Source of the DNA: Fredinandcohnia aciditolerans
GTDB taxonomy: Bacteria; Bacillota; Bacilli; Bacillales; Bacillaceae_L
Assembly (NCBI GenBank): GCA_003640645.1
Contig: QGHH01000001.1
Location: 428,186 to 492,185 of the forward strand
Direction: 5' to 3'
DNA length: 64,000 nucleotides
Shown here: positions 30,344-41,401 of the stretch, one piece after another
Position numbering within the stretch: the first letter of the stretch is position 1
Layout: each line of letters opens with the position of its first letter
Made by a program: the position numbers and the translations under genes
The notes under the pieces: generated by a model
Seen by the model: only the letters and a program-made list of their open reading frames with translations
Databases searched by the model: none
What the model was told of the DNA's origin: nothing

Positions 30344-31073
30344 ATAATTCCTTTTCATTTTCTTTATAGAAGCTACCAATTGAGCGACTAAATGCATACG
30401 TGTTTTCACTGATATGATAGCTTAACGTGACCATCTCGTTTCCACTTTGATATTTCTTACTGTGTATTTCAGGAGTGTATGTTCTTTCATTTGTGTTATG
30501 CCAAATTTTGATTGGGATACTTGGGGTTATAAGATTATCTTTTGGTGCTAAATCTGCAATATTAGATTCAACTTCTCTTTCCTCAAGGTGGTAAGCCTTC
30601 GCAACTTCTTTTAACAGCTTTTTATAAAAAAATTTATTTTTTCTTTCATTCTCAATATGTGCAACTAAGTCAATGCATGGATTTAGGAAGGCCATAGATC
30701 GTATGTCCCCCTGCATCCTTTTACTTAACTGCATGGCAGTTAATGCTCCCATTCCTTCTGCAAGAATATGGATGCGTTTATTTAGGATTTCACGTTTCAT
30801 CACGATGTGATACAACTGTATTGCTAATTTTATGGAGGCAGGATTTCCCCAGTTTGCACCATACAAGTTTGAATAAAATACAGTATATCCCTCATCCTTA
30901 AGGTATTCAAGAATTTGGGATCTTGCGTAGTTTTGTATCCAGAAGCTTGAGCTCTCTTCTACAAAATTCGTATTATCCCCAATAATTAATACAGCAAAGC
31001 CGTTTGGACGTTTTGGCAAATGAAGAGCAGACCACTCCGTGTCGAGCTTGAAAAATACTTTATTTTGAACCAT
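30342..31073 (-). CDS. yjaU: alpha/beta-hydrolase-like protein YjaU
   Basis: A 243-residue protein with the layout of an alpha/beta hydrolase: a strand VLIIGDNTN, then IHILAEGMGALTAMQL where GxSxG is expected. The nucleophile position is glycine (AEGMG), so classical serine hydrolase chemistry is unlikely unless another residue serves. Late segments SIPIKIWHNTNERTYTP fit the acid/histidine region. It corresponds by position to B. subtilis yjaU. Function unknown. Confidence 0.75.
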   Translation of the reverse strand: MVQNKVFFKLDTEWSALHLPKRPNGFAVLIIGDNTNFVEESSSFWIQNYARSQILEYLKDEGYTVFYSNLYGANWGNPASIKLAIQLYHIVMKREILNKRIHILAEGMGALTAMQLSKRMQGDIRSMAFLNPCIDLVAHIENERKNKFFYKKLLKEVAKAYHLEEREVESNIADLAPKDNLITPSIPIKIWHNTNERTYTPEIHSKKYQSGNEMVTLSYHISENTYAFSRSIGSFYKENEKEL

Positions 31074-31230
31074 TGCTCTCTTCTCCTACTCCTAATTTTC
31101 GTCCTTCATTATTAGTGTATGTTGTGGAATAAAAGATGAAAGGGGGAAATGCCTATAAATAACTTTTCTTAAAGATGACAAATGTGGTAAACTACTTAAA
31201 GATATAGTTAAATTTAATGAGGTGAAAACA

Positions 31231-31419
31231 TTGCGTTATTTTTGGACTTTCTTTTGGACATTCCTCTTAATCCAAATGGCTTCATATGTTATTGGATCAA
31301 TGCAGGCAGCTACATATTCATTCCAAACAGCTTCGATCGTTGCTGTGATCGTTACAGCCCTAATCATTATTTTAGGTTCTGTTATTCCAAACGAGCCTGT
31401 AGAGGAACCTCATCATTAA
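31231..31419 (+). CDS. yjzD: small membrane protein YjzD (DUF2929)
   Basis: A 62-residue protein with two membrane helices (RYFWTFFWTFLLIQMASYVIG and FQTASIVAVIVTALIIILGSV) and a short acidic tail. The start is the TTG at 31231, six bases after GAGGTG; an in-frame GTG at 31222 lies inside that site. It matches YjzD in B. subtilis, which modulates fatty acid synthesis through FabF according to published work that I recall. It is transcribed alone. Confidence 0.82.
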   Translation: MRYFWTFFWTFLLIQMASYVIGSMQAATYSFQTASIVAVIVTALIIILGSVIPNEPVEEPHH

Positions 31420-31424
31420 TATGC

Positions 31425-31452
31425 AAAAAAAGACCCGTTCGGGTCTTTTTTT
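31425..31452. terminator. bidirectional terminator between yjzD and yjzC
   Basis: AAAAAAAGACCCG (31425-31437) pairs with CGGGTCTTTTTTT (31440-31452). Symmetric, with A and T runs, so it serves both converging genes. Confidence 0.92.
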
Positions 31453-31457
31453 GTTGT

Positions 31458-31637
31458 TTACGGCTTTCTTTTATATGACCATTTGCGGTTGTGGTTTGAG
31501 TTCTCCGGGAACGGGTCACCGGCATTTAATTTGACACTTTTAGGGTTCTTAACCATATCTCCTTGCTCTCCGATTTCTACATAAATCCCATTATTCGGTG
31601 CTTTTTGCCCTGCACGAAATTCATGACTTTGCCCCAT
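31458..31637 (-). CDS. yjzC: conserved small protein YjzC
   Basis: A 59-residue protein, MGQSHEFRAGQKAPNNGIY and on, recognisable as YjzC. The second of two adjacent ATGs (31637) is six bases after AGGAGG and gives the usual MGQ start. It contains no cysteine or membrane segment and is rich in Lys, Asn and Gly. It lies between yjzD and argF, as in B. subtilis. Function unknown. Confidence 0.85.
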   Translation of the reverse strand: MGQSHEFRAGQKAPNNGIYVEIGEQGDMVKNPKSVKLNAGDPFPENSNHNRKWSYKRKP

Positions 31638-31746
31638 CATAATCCTCCTTTTTGAATAGTATTACAAGATTACTATTCCCACTACCCTTTAAAATCATGA
31701 AAAAAAGCCCCAGTACCTAAAAAGGCTGAAGCTTCATTAAATTTCC

Positions 31747-32706
31747 TTATTCCATAATTGCTTTTAATACTGCTTTTTGAACGTGGAGACGATTTCCCGC
31801 TTGTTCGAATATAACTGAATGTGGTCCATCAATCACATCGGCCGTAACTTCTTCACCACGATGAGCTGGTAAACAGTGCATGAACATGTAGTCTTCATTA
31901 GCAGCACTTACAAGCTCTGAATTAACTTGATATGGCATAAACGCCTTAAGTCTTTCTTGCTGTTCCTTTTCTTGCCCCATGCTAGCCCATACATCTGTGT
32001 AAATATAATCGGCACCTTCTAGGCCACAGACTGGATCATGGCTAACCTCAATAACTGCATGTGTTTCCTTTGCAATTTCTTTTGCCTTCTCTACGATAAA
32101 AGCCTTCGGAGCATAATTAGGCGGACAAACAACCGTACAGTCCAATCCAACCTTTGCCGAAGCAATCATTAGCGAATGAGCAACATTATTGCCATCCCCA
32201 ACATAGACAAGTTTGCTTCCTTTGAAGATTTTATTTTTTTCATAAATCGTGAGTAAGTCAGCTAATGCTTGGCATGGGTGATAATCTTCTGTTAAACCGT
32301 TAATGACTGGAATATTTGCGAATTTAGCGAGTTCCTCAATTTTTTCATGTTCAAATGTACGGATCATAATTGCATCTACATACTCAGATAGGACCATTGC
32401 TGTGTCGGCAATTGATTCTCCTCTACCTAACTGCATATCATTGCTATTTAGGTAGATTGCATTTCCCCCAAGCTGAAGCATGCCTGCCTCAAATGATACT
32501 CTTGTACGGGTTGAATGCTTTTCAAAGATCATCGCTAAGGTTTTTCCTTTTAAATACGGTGTGTCTTCCCCATTTTTATGCTTTTGTTTTATTTCAATAG
32601 CTGTATCCAACAAATTGATAATTTCTTCGCCCTTTAAATCAAGGAGAGTGAGTAGATCCTTTCCCTTTAGAACATTTTTAGCATTATGTTTAATAGCAGT
32701 TGTCAT
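31747..32706 (-). CDS. argF: ornithine carbamoyltransferase ArgF
   Basis: A 319-residue enzyme that makes citrulline from ornithine and carbamoyl phosphate. The carbamoyl phosphate site [12 protein letters not shown] and the ornithine site [11 protein letters not shown] are intact. It overlaps carB by four bases and is the last gene of carA-carB-argF, so carbamoyl phosphate is made and used by products of one transcript. Confidence 0.96.
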   Translation of the reverse strand: MTTAIKHNAKNVLKGKDLLTLLDLKGEEIINLLDTAIEIKQKHKNGEDTPYLKGKTLAMIFEKHSTRTRVSFEAGMLQLGGNAIYLNSNDMQLGRGESIADTAMVLSEYVDAIMIRTFEHEKIEELAKFANIPVINGLTEDYHPCQALADLLTIYEKNKIFKGSKLVYVGDGNNVAHSLMIASAKVGLDCTVVCPPNYAPKAFIVEKAKEIAKETHAVIEVSHDPVCGLEGADYIYTDVWASMGQEKEQQERLKAFMPYQVNSELVSAANEDYMFMHCLPAHRGEEVTADVIDGPHSVIFEQAGNRLHVQKAVLKAIME

Positions 32707-35700
32707 TTGCTAATCACTTCTTTCTGGTTATTAAATGTATTTCTTCGTTCTTGAATCGACATTACGGAAAAATGCGATACCCGGAACGCTTTTAAGAATG
32801 CATGTAATGTTTCAATTTCAGTGAATACATGAATTCGTTTTTGACTTGCCTCTAACTTATTCTTTTTCGCACTTTTCTCACCTGTAAGGCTTACAAATGC
32901 TAAAGCTTTTTCACTCTTACACCATTCTGAAATGTCGTTAGCAACATACGTTTTTAGTCCCATTTCCTTAGCTATTTGGTTTACTTCTTCAGGAATATAA
33001 TCCGCATCGAAGACAATTTCATCAGCGCCTTTTTTTGAAATGATGTAGCTATGGAAAACTTTTGTTAGTGCTTCATCAATTGTTGCAGCAATGCTGATTC
33101 CTTCACCGGTAGATTTCATTTCAGGTCCTACTGTCGGATCACCGAGTAGTTTATATGTTGAGAAAACTGGATATTTCACTGTATAGAACGGTAAATCACG
33201 TAATAATCCACTTTCTGAAGTTACTTCTTGTAGTGATCTACCAAGCACAAGTTTTGACGCTAGTTGAGCCATTGGAATCCCTGTAATTTTGCTAATAACT
33301 GGTACCGTACGGCTTGCTCTTGGGTTCACTTCGAGTACATAAATTTGATTGTTACTGATTACGAATTGTATGTTCATAATACCTTTAAAGTCTAATTCAC
33401 GAACAATCTTAGTAGCATAGGTTTCAACCGTTTTCTTGTTATCTTCTGTTAAAGAAACTGCAGGCATTATCGCATGACTGTCACCAGAGTGAACGCCTGC
33501 TTTTTCAATGTGTTCAACAATGGTTGGAATTAAAATCTCGTCGCCATCAGAAAGCAAATCAACTTCGATTTCTAATCCAGGTACATATGCATCAATCAGA
33601 AGTGGATACGTATCCTTTGTTATGTCTTTTAAAAATAATACAAGCTCGTCCTCATCAGTTATTACGAGCATTCCCTTGCCGCCAATAACATACGAAGGAC
33701 GGATTAAGACAGGATAACCTATCACCTTAGCCTTTTCCACTAATTCCTCCGCATTAACGGCAATCTCACCAGGAATATGCGGAATATTCGTTTTTTCTAA
33801 AAGCTGATAAAAACGGTCACGGTCCTCAAGCTGGTCAATAATATCGTGTGTGATTCCAACAATTGAAATACCTGCAGCTTCTAATCCTTGGGCAAGATTA
33901 ATCGCGGTTTGACCACCAAATTGAACCATTACTTGATCCACTTTTTCTGCTTCAATTACATTTAATACATGTTCAAGAGTTAAGGGTTCAAAAAATAATT
34001 TGTCAGCAATCTCATAATCGGTACTTACAGTTTCAGGATTGTTATTCATCAAAATGGTTTCGTAACCCTCGTCTTGTAGCGCAAATATCCCATGAACTGA
34101 GCTATAGTCAAACTCAATGCCTTGACCGATTCGAATAGGTCCAGAGCCAAGAATTAATACCTTTTGCTTTTCGGAAACGTCCAGCTCATTTTCACCAAAA
34201 TAACTTGAATAATAGTAAGCAGTTTGTGCAGCAAACTCTCCTGCACAGGTATCCACGCATTTGTAACTTGGAATAATGCCAAGTTCTTTTCGTTTTGCAC
34301 GAACCATCCATTCCTCTACGTGACAAAGGAACGCAATATACTGATCGGAGTACCCTTTTTCCTTTATATTTTGCATAAATTCTACAGTAAAATCATTAAG
34401 TGCAGTTTGTTGAATTTTTTCTTCAGTGTCTACTAAGACCTTGAACGTCTCTAGGAAAAATAAATCTATTTTTGAAATCGAATGAAGTTCCCCGACAGTT
34501 GTTCCTCTTCTTAACAATTCAAGAACAGCAAAGAAACGATTTTCACTTCCATTTTCAACAAGTTGGAGGAGTTCGTCACCAGATTTATTTACAATTGCAG
34601 GTAAACGAAGGCTTTTATTATCGCCTTCTAACGAATGTACAGCTTTTTGAATGGCACTTTCTAGATTTCGGTCAATGGCCATTACCTCACCAGTTGCTTT
34701 CATTTGAGTTCCAAGCGTAGTAGGAACATCTGTAAACTTATCAAATGGAAAGCGTGGGAATTTAACAACAACATAATCTAACGCTGGTTCAAAGCTAGCG
34801 AATGTTTTTCCTGTAACCGGGTTTACTAATTCATCTAATGTATATCCTACCGCAAGCTTTGCGGCCATTTTTGCGATTGGATATCCAGTTGCTTTTGAAG
34901 CTAGTGCTGAAGAACGACTAACTCGTGGATTTACTTCAATTAGATAATAATTCTTACTAAATGGATCCAAAGCAAATTGAATGTTACAGCCGCCAATAAT
35001 ACCTAAAGCAGAAATAATCTGAATAGATGCAGCTCGTAGCATTTGATATTCTTCATCTGTTAGTGTTTGTGATGGTGCCACAACGATTGAATCACCAGTA
35101 TGGACTCCAACGGGATCAATATTTTCCATGTTACAGATGGTAATGCAGGTTCCCTTTTTGTCCCTCATTACCTCATATTCAATCTCTTTATATCCAGCAA
35201 TACTTTTTTCAATCAAACATTGAGTAATTGGGCTTTCGGATAAGCCATTTTTCGTTAGTTCTTCTAATTGTTGCAGTTCATGCGCAATGCCTCCTCCTGT
35301 TCCCCCCAATGTGTAAGCTGGACGAACAATGACAGGAAATCCAACCTTTTCTGCAAAAGTTTTCGCTTCTTCAACTGTTGTTACAATTTCACTATCCGGT
35401 ACTGGCTCATTTAGTTCATTCATTAAGCTTCGAAAGGCCTCACGGTCCTCTCCCTTTTTGATGGATTCAATATGAGTACCAAGTACTTTCACATTATACT
35501 TATCTAAAATACCTGCTTCACTTAAACTAAAAGCTAGGTTGAGACCTGTCTGACCACCAAGTGTTGCGAGTAAACCGTCTGGACGTTCCTTTGCAATGAT
35601 TTTTTCAAGGCTTTCAACAGTTAATGGTTCAAAATATACTGTGTCTGCATTGACCTCATCTGTCATAATGGTTGCTGGATTATTATTTACTAAGATGACT

Positions 35701-35828
35701 TTATAGCCTTCTTCACGTAGAGCTCTGCACCCCTGTGTCCCAGAATAATCAAATTCTGCTGCTTGCCCGATTACAATGGGTCCAGAGCCAATTACTAATA
35801 TAGATTGTATTGAATGATCCTTAGGCAT
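32703..35828 (-). CDS. carB: carbamoyl-phosphate synthase, arginine-specific, large subunit CarB
   Basis: A 1041-residue enzyme with the two homologous ATP-grasp halves: the first from [20 protein letters not shown], the second from [17 protein letters not shown] near residue 555. The glycine-rich ATP loops [10 protein letters not shown] and VIGGKGMLV are intact. At 1041 residues it is a little shorter than the pyrimidine-operon paralog usual in Bacillus, with a short C-terminal MGS-like domain. It overlaps carA by eight bases. Confidence 0.95.
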   Translation of the reverse strand: MPKDHSIQSILVIGSGPIVIGQAAEFDYSGTQGCRALREEGYKVILVNNNPATIMTDEVNADTVYFEPLTVESLEKIIAKERPDGLLATLGGQTGLNLAFSLSEAGILDKYNVKVLGTHIESIKKGEDREAFRSLMNELNEPVPDSEIVTTVEEAKTFAEKVGFPVIVRPAYTLGGTGGGIAHELQQLEELTKNGLSESPITQCLIEKSIAGYKEIEYEVMRDKKGTCITICNMENIDPVGVHTGDSIVVAPSQTLTDEEYQMLRAASIQIISALGIIGGCNIQFALDPFSKNYYLIEVNPRVSRSSALASKATGYPIAKMAAKLAVGYTLDELVNPVTGKTFASFEPALDYVVVKFPRFPFDKFTDVPTTLGTQMKATGEVMAIDRNLESAIQKAVHSLEGDNKSLRLPAIVNKSGDELLQLVENGSENRFFAVLELLRRGTTVGELHSISKIDLFFLETFKVLVDTEEKIQQTALNDFTVEFMQNIKEKGYSDQYIAFLCHVEEWMVRAKRKELGIIPSYKCVDTCAGEFAAQTAYYYSSYFGENELDVSEKQKVLILGSGPIRIGQGIEFDYSSVHGIFALQDEGYETILMNNNPETVSTDYEIADKLFFEPLTLEHVLNVIEAEKVDQVMVQFGGQTAINLAQGLEAAGISIVGITHDIIDQLEDRDRFYQLLEKTNIPHIPGEIAVNAEELVEKAKVIGYPVLIRPSYVIGGKGMLVITDEDELVLFLKDITKDTYPLLIDAYVPGLEIEVDLLSDGDEILIPTIVEHIEKAGVHSGDSHAIMPAVSLTEDNKKTVETYATKIVRELDFKGIMNIQFVISNNQIYVLEVNPRASRTVPVISKITGIPMAQLASKLVLGRSLQEVTSESGLLRDLPFYTVKYPVFSTYKLLGDPTVGPEMKSTGEGISIAATIDEALTKVFHSYIISKKGADEIVFDADYIPEEVNQIAKEMGLKTYVANDISEWCKSEKALAFVSLTGEKSAKKNKLEASQKRIHVFTEIETLHAFLKAFRVSHFSVMSIQERRNTFNNQKEVISK

Positions 35829-36897
35829 ATATCTCTTCTCTCCTAACAGTACAGTTGTTGGCTATAAATTCATCAAAAACCCAACTGCTTTCAGCTGGTC
35901 CTGGGTGTGCTTCCGGATGAAATTGAACCGTTAAAATTGGAAGCGTTGAATGCGTTAATCCTTCTACTGACTTGTCATTGCAATTTATAAAGCGCGCTTT
36001 CAGTTTTGTTTCACTCAAACTGTCTTCATCAACTACATAACTATGGTTTTGTGAGGTAATATAAACTTTATCATTAAGCAAATCTACCACTGGTTGATTT
36101 GCACCTCTATGGCCGAATTTCAACTTCTTTGTATCTCCACCAAGGCTTAAGGCAACAAGCTGATGTCCTAAGCAAATGGCTAGTGTTGGAAAGTATTCGA
36201 TCATCTGCTTAATTGTCGGGAGATGTTCAGCTAGAGCCTTTGGATCTCCAGGACCATTTGACAAGACAATACCATTTGGTTGAAGTTGTTTGACCTTTTC
36301 AAAAGATGTGGTATAAGGAACTACAGTTACCGTACATCCCTTTGATAAAAGAGATTGTAAGATGGATCTCTTATACCCAAAATCAACTAATACAATGTGG
36401 TTATCTCCTGTACCAAATGTTTGCCACTCCTTACTGGATACTTCTCCCACAGGATTAGCAGTAACAGACATGGCCGGTACATCAAACGAAGGAGAATCAC
36501 TTATTACAGCCTGCATTGTTCCTTCAGTTCTAATTCTCTTTACAATTGCACGAGTATCAACATGGGATAGCAATGGTATATTCCATTTCTCAAGATACTG
36601 TTTTAAGGAATACTTTGCATTATAGTGAGAATAAGAATCCTTTGTTTCATATACAATGACTCCAGCCACGTGAGGTTCTTTACTTTCAAAATCGAATTCA
36701 TTTATTCCATAGTTTCCGATTAATGGGTATGTGAAAACAATGATTTGATTTTTATAAGAAGGATCCGTTAACACTTCCTGATACCCAGTCATCCCAGTAT
36801 AAAATACGATTTCACCGTTCGTTACAGCCTTTTCAGAAGCTTGCGATAACGTTCCTTCAAAGCTTTCACCATTTTCTAAATGCAGATATCCCTTCAT
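35821..36897 (-). CDS. carA: carbamoyl-phosphate synthase, arginine-specific, small subunit CarA
   Basis: A 358-residue glutamine amidotransferase subunit that feeds ammonia to CarB. The class I glutaminase triad is visible: the cysteine in LAICLGHQL and the HPE of VQFHPEAHPGP. The N-terminal CPSase small-chain domain has GEIVFYTGMTGYQEVLTDPS. It has its own upstream ARG-box pair and an intervening hairpin after argD, so it is likely to begin a second transcription unit. Confidence 0.95.
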   Translation of the reverse strand: MKGYLHLENGESFEGTLSQASEKAVTNGEIVFYTGMTGYQEVLTDPSYKNQIIVFTYPLIGNYGINEFDFESKEPHVAGVIVYETKDSYSHYNAKYSLKQYLEKWNIPLLSHVDTRAIVKRIRTEGTMQAVISDSPSFDVPAMSVTANPVGEVSSKEWQTFGTGDNHIVLVDFGYKRSILQSLLSKGCTVTVVPYTTSFEKVKQLQPNGIVLSNGPGDPKALAEHLPTIKQMIEYFPTLAICLGHQLVALSLGGDTKKLKFGHRGANQPVVDLLNDKVYITSQNHSYVVDEDSLSETKLKARFINCNDKSVEGLTHSTLPILTVQFHPEAHPGPAESSWVFDEFIANNCTVRREEIYA

Positions 36898-36907
36898 TGT
36901 TTCACCT

Positions 36908-36945
36908 CGTATTTTTATTTATGCAGACGTATTTTTATACAAATA
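36908..36945 (-). promoter_or_regulatory. tandem ARG-box-like operators before carA
   Basis: CGTATTTTTATTTATGCA (36908-36925) and CGTATTTTTATACAAATA (36928-36945), two copies exactly 20 bp apart. The same GTATTTTTATA core occurs twice before argC. Two adjacent 18-bp AT-rich boxes are what the arginine repressor (AhrC/ArgR) binds. Confidence 0.7.
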
Positions 36946-36971
36946 TATTCAAAAAAAATTCGATACGATAA

Positions 36972-37003
36972 GCTGGTAGTTAGATAGATTCCTAACTACC
37001 AGC
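36972..37003 (-). other. intercistronic hairpin between argD and carA
   Basis: Perfect 12-bp stem GCTGGTAGTTAG (36972-36983) and CTAACTACCAGC (36992-37003). A T run appears only about 15 bases later, so this may be a weak terminator or an mRNA processing/stability element. Confidence 0.65.
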
Positions 37004-37010
37004 ATCAATC

Positions 37011-38162
37011 CTAGGCAATATGTACTGCCACAAGTGTTTCTTTAATCATCTTAACCGCTTCATCGATTTCTTCGTAAGTAACAGTTAATGGTGGTAATAA
37101 GCGAATGACATTCGGGCCAGCTGGAAGAGTTAAAAGACCATTTTCTCGAAGTGCCGTAATCGAAGCAGCTACCTCTTCCTTACAAGCAATCCCTACGATT
37201 AATCCACTACCACGAATCTCTGTAACTAAGTCCTGATCTGCCAGTGCTGTAGTAAGCTCATTTTGTAAATAAGCCCCTTTTTTCTCAACTTCTTCTAAAA
37301 ACTCATCCTGAAAAATAATCGATAGGGTGGCTTTAGCAGAAGCTAATGAAATCGGGTTTCCACCGAAAGTTGACCCATGTGAACCAGGGCCAAATGCATC
37401 CTTCAGTTTTTCCTTACCAAGCATAGCACCAATCGGTAGGCCGCTTCCTAAACCTTTTGCTAACGTAATAATATCTGGTGTAAGGTTGAAATGCTGATGA
37501 GCAAAGGCCTTCCCAGTACGACCAATCCCTGTTTGAACTTCATCTATAATAAATAGGGAACCATGTTTTGCACAAAGTTCTTCAATCTTTTTAAGGAACT
37601 CTTCTGTTCCAGGGACAACTCCACCTTCCCCCTGCACAACTTCTACCATAACCGCTGCAACTTCATCATCCATTTCACGCTCTAACGTGTCACAGTCATT
37701 GTATGGAAGATAGACAAATTCCTGCAAGAGAGGGCCAAATCCTGTATGAATTTTTTCCTGTCCCGTAGCTGCCATAGTTCCAAATGTTCTTCCATGGAAA
37801 GATTGTTTAAATGTAATGACTTTTGATTTTTGAGTGTATTTACGAGCGAGTTTTAAAGCTGCTTCATTTGCTTCAGCTCCACTATTACAATAGAAAACAG
37901 CATCAAGCTCTGAATTTGATACTAGCTTTTCAGCCACTTCTTGTTGAATATCTGACTTAAACAAATTTGATACATGCCAATATTTCTGCAACTGTTCTTC
38001 TACTGCTTTCATAACCTTGGGGTGGCGATGTCCTAGATTACAAACTGCGATTCCGGAAACGAAATCCAAGTATTTTTTTCCTTTATTGTCTACAATGATT
38101 GCACCTTCTGCAGATTCAACTGTTAAATCCCATCTTGCATAGGTTGGAAATAGTGCATCCAT
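37011..38162 (-). CDS. argD: acetylornithine aminotransferase ArgD
   Basis: A 383-residue PLP enzyme that makes N-acetylornithine. The PLP lysine is in [16 protein letters not shown]; the cofactor pocket residues are in [13 protein letters not shown] and [13 protein letters not shown]. It follows argB with the stop and start overlapping by one base. Full length. Confidence 0.94.
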   Translation of the reverse strand: MDALFPTYARWDLTVESAEGAIIVDNKGKKYLDFVSGIAVCNLGHRHPKVMKAVEEQLQKYWHVSNLFKSDIQQEVAEKLVSNSELDAVFYCNSGAEANEAALKLARKYTQKSKVITFKQSFHGRTFGTMAATGQEKIHTGFGPLLQEFVYLPYNDCDTLEREMDDEVAAVMVEVVQGEGGVVPGTEEFLKKIEELCAKHGSLFIIDEVQTGIGRTGKAFAHQHFNLTPDIITLAKGLGSGLPIGAMLGKEKLKDAFGPGSHGSTFGGNPISLASAKATLSIIFQDEFLEEVEKKGAYLQNELTTALADQDLVTEIRGSGLIVGIACKEEVAASITALRENGLLTLPAGPNVIRLLPPLTVTYEEIDEAVKMIKETLVAVHIA

Positions 38163-38938
38163 TATACCACCTCTAGTTCTTTTACGATTTTTGTTCCTTT
38201 TAACGATCCATCTACGGATAATAACGAGCTTTTCCCGTTAATAATCGTTATTTCATTAAGTTCCCCATCATTCAAAGCTGTGAGGGCTGCTTTTACTTTA
38301 GGAATCATTCCCCCGTAGATCGTCCCTTCATCGATGAGGGATAAAACTGAATCTGTTGTAAGCGATGGTAAGACTTCTCCGTCTTTTTTAATTCCATCTA
38401 CATCGGTTACGAATAATAAATGTTTTGCCTGAAGGGCTATGGCAACACTTGCTGCAGCAGTGTCAGCATTGATATTGAATTTGCTAAAGTCCTCATCAAT
38501 CCCAATTGGAGAAATTACCGGAACATAATTTTGAGAAATTAGAAACTCCAGGAATGAAACATTAACATCTACAATTTCGCCAACATACCCCAATTTTTCA
38601 AGGTCCACAGGCTTCACTTTTATTAGTTCTGCATCACAGCCAGATACCCCAACTGCTGGGATACCAGCCTTCCCAAGCTCAACTACAACCTTTTTATTAA
38701 CCGTTCCTGATAATACCATTTCAACAACATTAAGGACCTCTTTTGTTGTTTTTCTTAACCCGTTAACAAATTCGCTTTTTAAGTTCAGTGAGGCGAGGGT
38801 CTGAGCTATTTCAGGCCCGCCACCATGCACAACAACTACATTATAGCCACTGTTTTTTAATTCTTTAATACTATTAAAAAATGAGTCTGACAACTCACTG
38901 AGTATACTACCTCCACATTTGATAACAATTGTCTCCAT
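38162..38938 (-). CDS. argB: acetylglutamate kinase ArgB
   Basis: A 258-residue amino acid kinase that phosphorylates N-acetylglutamate. The ATP site lysine is in VIKCGGSIL and the glycine loop in [28 protein letters not shown] and [10 protein letters not shown] are the other conserved parts. It lacks an N-terminal extension. It follows argJ by 11 bases. Confidence 0.95.
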   Translation of the reverse strand: METIVIKCGGSILSELSDSFFNSIKELKNSGYNVVVVHGGGPEIAQTLASLNLKSEFVNGLRKTTKEVLNVVEMVLSGTVNKKVVVELGKAGIPAVGVSGCDAELIKVKPVDLEKLGYVGEIVDVNVSFLEFLISQNYVPVISPIGIDEDFSKFNINADTAAASVAIALQAKHLLFVTDVDGIKKDGEVLPSLTTDSVLSLIDEGTIYGGMIPKVKAALTALNDGELNEITIINGKSSLLSVDGSLKGTKIVKELEVV

Positions 38939-38949
38939 TTCAAGTCTCC

Positions 38950-40179
38950 TTATGTTCGGTAGCTTGCATTTATCTTGACATAATCATAGGTTAAATCACA
39001 GCCCCATGCCGTACCAGTACCTTTTCCTAAATGGAGGTCAACGTGTATAACAATATCAGTACCTTCAAGATATTCTTTTGCAAGCTCTTCTGAGAAAGTC
39101 AACGGCTGACTTCCTTGTAGCATTTGGATTGTTCCAATTGAAATATCTACATTATCCGGATTCACAGTAGCTGTACTGTGACCTATCGCTCCAATAATTC
39201 TTCCCCAGTTCGCATCTGCTCCATAGATTGCTGTTTTAACAAGGTTTGAACCGACAATCTTTTTAGCAATAATACGTGCATCGACATCTGATACAGCTCC
39301 CGTTACATTCACTTCAACCAGTTTTGTAGCTCCTTCTCCATCCTTTGCAATTTGCTTTGCAAGATCTTCGAAAGTGGATTGAAGTGCAGAAACAAATGAA
39401 TCCCATTCAGGATGTTCTTGTGTAAGTTGATCATTTTCCGCCAAGCCACTGGCCATTACCAAAACCATATCATTTGTTGAGGTCTCTCCATCGACTGTGA
39501 TTTGGTTAAAGGTCACATCTGTCACTGTTTTTATTGCAGCTTGTAGGGATTTTGAATCAATATTAGCATCAGTTGTTACAAAACCTAGCATCGTTGCCAT
39601 GTTTGGATGAATCATCCCAGAGCCTTTTGCTGCTCCACCAATTGAAATCGTCTTTCCATCAATTGTTGTTTGGTAACATGCTTTTTTCATAACTAAATCT
39701 GTTGTTAAAATAGCCGTTTGGAAGCTTTCAGCTGCTTCTACTGTATCAGTTGGCTGAAGTTGTTTAATGCCTGCTTTTATTTTATCCATCGGTAATAATT
39801 CCCCGATGACACCCGTTGAAGCAACTGCAACTAAATGATCTTCAATACCAAACTGAGTTGCAGATTCAGCTCTCATTTCGTATGCATCTAACAAACCTTG
39901 CTCACCAGTACATGCATTAGCACATGCACTATTGATCACAACAGCCTGTAATTTGTTCTCTACGGCAATACTCTCTTTCGTAACCTTTAAAGGAGGGGCT
40001 TGAAAATGACTTTGCGTATATACAGCGGCACAGTTAGCCGGAACATCACAAACAATCGCTCCTAAGTCTTTCTTTTTATAACGTAATCCGGCATGGACTC
40101 CTGCTGTTTTAAAACCTTTTGGGGTTACAACAGTTCCCTCTTCCAATTTTATTATTTGAATCTCCTTCATATCTATCAT
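38950..40179 (-). CDS. argJ: bifunctional ornithine acetyltransferase/N-acetylglutamate synthase ArgJ
   Basis: A 409-residue enzyme that recycles the acetyl group from acetylornithine to glutamate. The self-cleavage site is in HPNMATMLGFV, where the threonine becomes the N-terminal nucleophile of the beta chain. The ATG at 40179 lies nine bases after AAGGAG; an inner ATG three codons later is less well spaced. It makes the pathway cyclic, so no ArgE is required. Confidence 0.95.
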   Translation of the reverse strand: MIDMKEIQIIKLEEGTVVTPKGFKTAGVHAGLRYKKKDLGAIVCDVPANCAAVYTQSHFQAPPLKVTKESIAVENKLQAVVINSACANACTGEQGLLDAYEMRAESATQFGIEDHLVAVASTGVIGELLPMDKIKAGIKQLQPTDTVEAAESFQTAILTTDLVMKKACYQTTIDGKTISIGGAAKGSGMIHPNMATMLGFVTTDANIDSKSLQAAIKTVTDVTFNQITVDGETSTNDMVLVMASGLAENDQLTQEHPEWDSFVSALQSTFEDLAKQIAKDGEGATKLVEVNVTGAVSDVDARIIAKKIVGSNLVKTAIYGADANWGRIIGAIGHSTATVNPDNVDISIGTIQMLQGSQPLTFSEELAKEYLEGTDIVIHVDLHLGKGTGTAWGCDLTYDYVKINASYRT

Positions 40180-40214
40180 GCAAAGTCACTCCTTATCTAT
40201 CAATCATAATTCTA

Positions 40215-41255
40215 TTATGGGAATAGAGGGACATAGTGTAATCCCGTATTTTCTTCTAAACCTAACATTATATTTGCATTTTGGATGGCCTGACCAGCAG
40301 CCCCTTTAACTAAATTATCGATGACTGACACAACGGTAATTCGATTTGTTCGCTCATCTAATGCAAGGCCAATATCACAATAATTCGTTCCATAAACCTC
40401 TTTTGTGGCAGGAAATGCGCCTTTTTCTCGGATTCTTACAAATGGAGCATCTTGATAGCTTTCCTTATAAAGTTCATAAAGTTGGTCCATTGTAAATGTC
40501 TCTACTGCACGATTGATATACATCGTTGACATAATTCCCCTGGTCATTGGAACCAAATGTGTACTAAACGTCACGTATGGGATTGAATCGTCCCACCCTT
40601 GTATCACCTGTTCAATTTCCGGAATATGTTGATGTTGATTTACCTTATAAATTGAAAAGTTATCATTGCTTTCAGAGAAATGCGTAGTTCTAGAAGGGCT
40701 CTTTCCAGCTCCGGATATTCCTGATTTAGCATCGATCACAATTGATTTTTCATCTATTAGTTTATGTTTCACTAACGGAGCTAAACCAAGCACTGTTGCA
40801 GTGGGATAGCACCCAGGATTGGATATAAAACTACTACTCTTAATTTCTTCTTTATTCCATTCAGGAAGACCATATGTAGCTTTGTCTAGGTCTGCTTGTA
40901 GGGCGCTTGGCTTTTTATACCATTGTTCATAGGCACTAGGATTTTTTAAACGATAATCCCCAGATAGATCAATAATCTTCACATTTTCTTTCAATAGTTC
41001 AGGTACAATCGTGGTTGATACCCCTGATGGTGTAGAAAGAAATACAACATCAACTTCATTTGCAATCTTAGGAATATCAATATCTTCTAAAGAATGATTT
41101 ACCAGATTAGTAACATGGGGGTAGACCTCTGAAAGCTTCATCCCTGTTTGAGACGAAGTGTGAACAGAATGAACGTCTATAGTTGGGTGGTTTGTCAATA
41201 GTCTTAATAATTCAATTCCGCCATAACCAGTAACCCCTATAATTGCCGCTTTCAA
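40215..41255 (-). CDS. argC: N-acetyl-gamma-glutamyl-phosphate reductase ArgC
   Basis: A 346-residue NADP-dependent reductase. The dinucleotide fold opens with AAIIGVTGYGGIELLRLL and the catalytic cysteine is in SNPGCYPTATVLGL. I start it at the TTG at 41255, five bases after GAGGTGG; an in-frame GTG at 41264 lies within that site. First gene of argCJBD. Confidence 0.94.
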   Translation of the reverse strand: MKAAIIGVTGYGGIELLRLLTNHPTIDVHSVHTSSQTGMKLSEVYPHVTNLVNHSLEDIDIPKIANEVDVVFLSTPSGVSTTIVPELLKENVKIIDLSGDYRLKNPSAYEQWYKKPSALQADLDKATYGLPEWNKEEIKSSSFISNPGCYPTATVLGLAPLVKHKLIDEKSIVIDAKSGISGAGKSPSRTTHFSESNDNFSIYKVNQHQHIPEIEQVIQGWDDSIPYVTFSTHLVPMTRGIMSTMYINRAVETFTMDQLYELYKESYQDAPFVRIREKGAFPATKEVYGTNYCDIGLALDERTNRITVVSVIDNLVKGAAGQAIQNANIMLGLEENTGLHYVPLFP

Positions 41256-41306
41256 TATATCCACCTCATTGTTTTTAGTTACAAATTAAATTTTGAAATA
41301 TGTTTC

Positions 41307-41335
41307 ATTATAAGTCCGTATAAAAATAAAATCAA
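41307..41335 (-). promoter_or_regulatory. argC promoter
   Basis: On the minus strand, -35 TTGATT (41330-41335), 17-bp spacer, -10 TATAAT (41307-41312, full consensus). It lies about 50 bases before the argC start. Confidence 0.75.
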
Positions 41336-41358
41336 TTGTATTTTTATAAATAATTCAG
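41316..41358 (-). promoter_or_regulatory. ARG-box-like operators over the argC promoter
   Basis: CGTATAAAAATAAAATCA (41317-41334), covering the promoter spacer, and TTGTATTTTTATAAATAATTC (41336-41356) just upstream. Both share the GTATTTTTATA core seen before carA. Repressor bound here would block RNA polymerase. Confidence 0.68.
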
Positions 41359-41367
41359 TTTTTTTAT

Positions 41368-41397
41368 ACAAAAAAACCACCAGTAGTCGATGGTTTT
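41368..41397 (-). terminator. terminator of moaE-moaD
   Basis: Nine-bp stem AAAACCATC/GGTGGTTTT on the minus strand (plus 41373-41397), loop of 7 nt, followed by TTTTGTAT. Confidence 0.75.
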
Positions 41398-41401
41398 ATA
41401 A

